Below are positions 63,135-64,000 of a stretch of 64,000 nucleotides of DNA, in pieces (position 1 is the first letter of the stretch; every line of letters starts with the position of its first letter). Both the position numbers and the translations under genes were made by a program. Under the pieces are notes generated by a model. That model had not been told where the DNA came from. It did not search any database and was given only the letters and a program-made list of their open reading frames with translations. The DNA lies in NCBI GenBank assembly GCA_002364755.1, contig DEZI01000028.1, positions 1-64,000 of the forward strand, given 5' to 3'. This stretch comes from Stenotrophomonas maltophilia (GTDB lineage Bacteria > Pseudomonadota > Gammaproteobacteria > Xanthomonadales > Xanthomonadaceae).

Positions 63135-63845
63135 TCAGTCAGTGGTGAACGTCTCCACGGCTGCCACCAACCCGGCGCGGTCCATCGCCTCTTCATCCCG
63201 ACGGTTGCGGATCAACACGTAGTAGCCTTCCGCCGGCGACAGCACCTCGATCACCTCGCCGCGGTAGTTGGTGATCTCGATGAAGCCGTTGCCCACGCCG
63301 TTGAGGTTGTCGATCTCGGCCAGCAACACCCGCAGCGGCACCAGAGCGCCGGCGTCGTCCGTGCCGCCACCGGTGCGGGGGTTGTCGAAGTACACCTTGA
63401 TCTTCGGTTGCCTGGTCCGATGCCAGTTGTCGATGGCAACGATGTGATGGGTGGACCATCTGAATTCCTCAACCGATTCGTTGCCGCTGAACTCACAGCG
63501 GAAGATCGGAATGCACAGGAAGAGGTTCGCACGGTCCTCGATCTGGTTGAGGAAGCCGTGATACGTGCTGGGCACCGCCATCGCATGGGTGAACCCACGG
63601 GCATTGTGTGGAAGATCGAAGATCGTCGGCCGGTCGCGGGGCAGCCCGGCTGGCGCCTGCATCAAGACGCGGGCCGCAAAGTCCGGATCGCGGATATCCT
63701 TCGATACGACGGCGAGCGTCTGGTCGTCGGAGAGGTGCAGGCTGCAGTGGAGGCGATAGGTGGCGACGACATACTCGGCGAAGCAGCATCCCTCGGCTTC
63801 ATGGAACTCGCCAAATTCCTGCAACAGGTCGTCCTTGGTGATCAT
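63135..63845 (-). CDS. Unrecognised cytoplasmic protein
   Basis: The 236-residue product from the ATG at 63845 (MITKDDLLQEFGEF) is not recognised. It has no signal peptide or membrane helix. The C-terminal third (VGNGFIEITNYRGEVIEVLSPAEGYYVLIRNRRDEEAM) is beta-rich and loosely recalls immunity-type domains, but I do not claim that. Two Cys near the N-terminus (GCCFAEY) are notable. Its composition is less GC-rich than neighbouring uvrD. It is bounded by a SMAG on one side and a type-2 hairpin on the other. Start could also be 63893. Confidence 0.6.
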   Translation of the reverse strand: MITKDDLLQEFGEFHEAEGCCFAEYVVATYRLHCSLHLSDDQTLAVVSKDIRDPDFAARVLMQAPAGLPRDRPTIFDLPHNARGFTHAMAVPSTYHGFLNQIEDRANLFLCIPIFRCEFSGNESVEEFRWSTHHIVAIDNWHRTRQPKIKVYFDNPRTGGGTDDAGALVPLRVLLAEIDNLNGVGNGFIEITNYRGEVIEVLSPAEGYYVLIRNRRDEEAMDRAGLVAAVETFTTD

Positions 63846-63899
63846 TTCGCTTCTGCAGGCAGGGGGGCGCCAATGATCGCCGATCATGCGCAACGGGTG

Positions 63900-63939
63900 G
63901 GGGCAGAGCCCTTTTCCGATGGAAAAGGGATCCGACCCC
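63900..63939. repeat. Type-2 hairpin repeat (copy d)
   Basis: GGGGCAGAGCCCTTTTCC, loop GAT, GGAAAAGGGATCCGACCCC. It lies in the divergent gap just before the gene at the window's right edge. Confidence 0.85.
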
Positions 63940-63954
63940 GATTAGGCTGCGGGC

Positions 63955-64000
63955 ATGACCCGCAACGTGCTCTTCCTCTGCAGCCAGAATCGTCTTCGCA
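63955..64000 (+). CDS. Partial low-molecular-weight phosphatase-like protein
   Basis: Only the first 15 residues are present: MTRNVLFLCSQNRLR. The CX5R arrangement (Cys9, Arg15) resembles the phosphate loop of protein-tyrosine-phosphatase-like proteins. The gene runs out of the window, so length and the remaining catalytic residues are not visible. Confidence 0.55.
   Translation, partial: MTRNVLFLCSQNRLR

Noticed and set aside
63135..63845. Calling the unknown protein an immunity protein
   Set aside because: The resemblance is limited to a beta-rich C-terminus; there is no adjacent toxin and no diagnostic motif.

Overview
The window is about 64 kb of GC-rich chromosome from a Xanthomonadaceae gammaproteobacterium, most likely Stenotrophomonas (S. 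maltophilia group). The basis is the housekeeping gene content (tatABC, glyQS, tamAB, rsmG-parAB, rpmBG, uvrD) and the many short palindromes beginning GTAG or ending CTAC, which match the SMAG class of REP elements known from S. maltophilia. No rRNA or tRNA gene, CRISPR array, prophage or insertion sequence was seen. Genes fill almost everything, and nearly every gap above about 60 bp carries one or two hairpin repeats.

Layout. 0.3-14 kb: a PAS-containing chemotaxis receptor, hemH with a coupled hydrolase, a SYLF lipid-binding protein, tatABC, a membrane protein, a class I amidotransferase, an orphan GspE-like ATPase, and glyQ-glyS. 14-22 kb: tamA-tamB and an S46 dipeptidyl-peptidase. 22-34 kb: an acetate-utilisation region with a transporter-histidine kinase like CrbS, a LuxR-type regulator like CrbR, acs, a DcaP-type porin and an MHS-family carrier. 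Between crbS and crbR lie mntP, with a predicted Mn2+ riboswitch and an MntR-like box, and a REP-associated transposase (RAYT) followed by a roughly 1 kb array of 102-103 bp REP units.

34.4-36.7 kb is an AT-richer pocket of four unrecognised small secreted proteins. Two are tandem paralogs with identical cysteine spacing, and the pocket is bounded on both sides by SMAG palindromes of one subtype. 36.8-47.6 kb: an aldehyde dehydrogenase, xthA, a GlsB-type protein, a 4'-phosphopantetheinyl transferase, rsmG-parA-parB, a SUFU-domain protein, a three-gene set (uronate epimerase, polyprenyl-phosphate glycosyltransferase, LAB_N membrane protein) that could make a lipid-linked uronic acid donor, and a DUF885 protein. 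47.7-53.7 kb: a czcICBA-type heavy-metal efflux operon. 53.8-64 kb: divergent ridA/lysR, a DnaQ-like exonuclease, a GT1 glycosyltransferase, rpmB-rpmG, a cardiolipin synthase, an FAD/NAD(P) protein, uvrD, an unknown protein and the start of a phosphatase-like gene.

The most coherent system is the acetate switch. A sensor with a solute-symporter domain (22180-25626) and its likely regulator (28122-28787) would control acs and the divergent porin-carrier genes, whose shared 244 bp intergenic region holds two related inverted repeats. The best candidates for something undescribed are the secreted-protein pocket, the RAYT-linked REP array, and a second dispersed hairpin family (four copies) that sits at gene ends and in one case supplies the stop codon of a glycosyltransferase.
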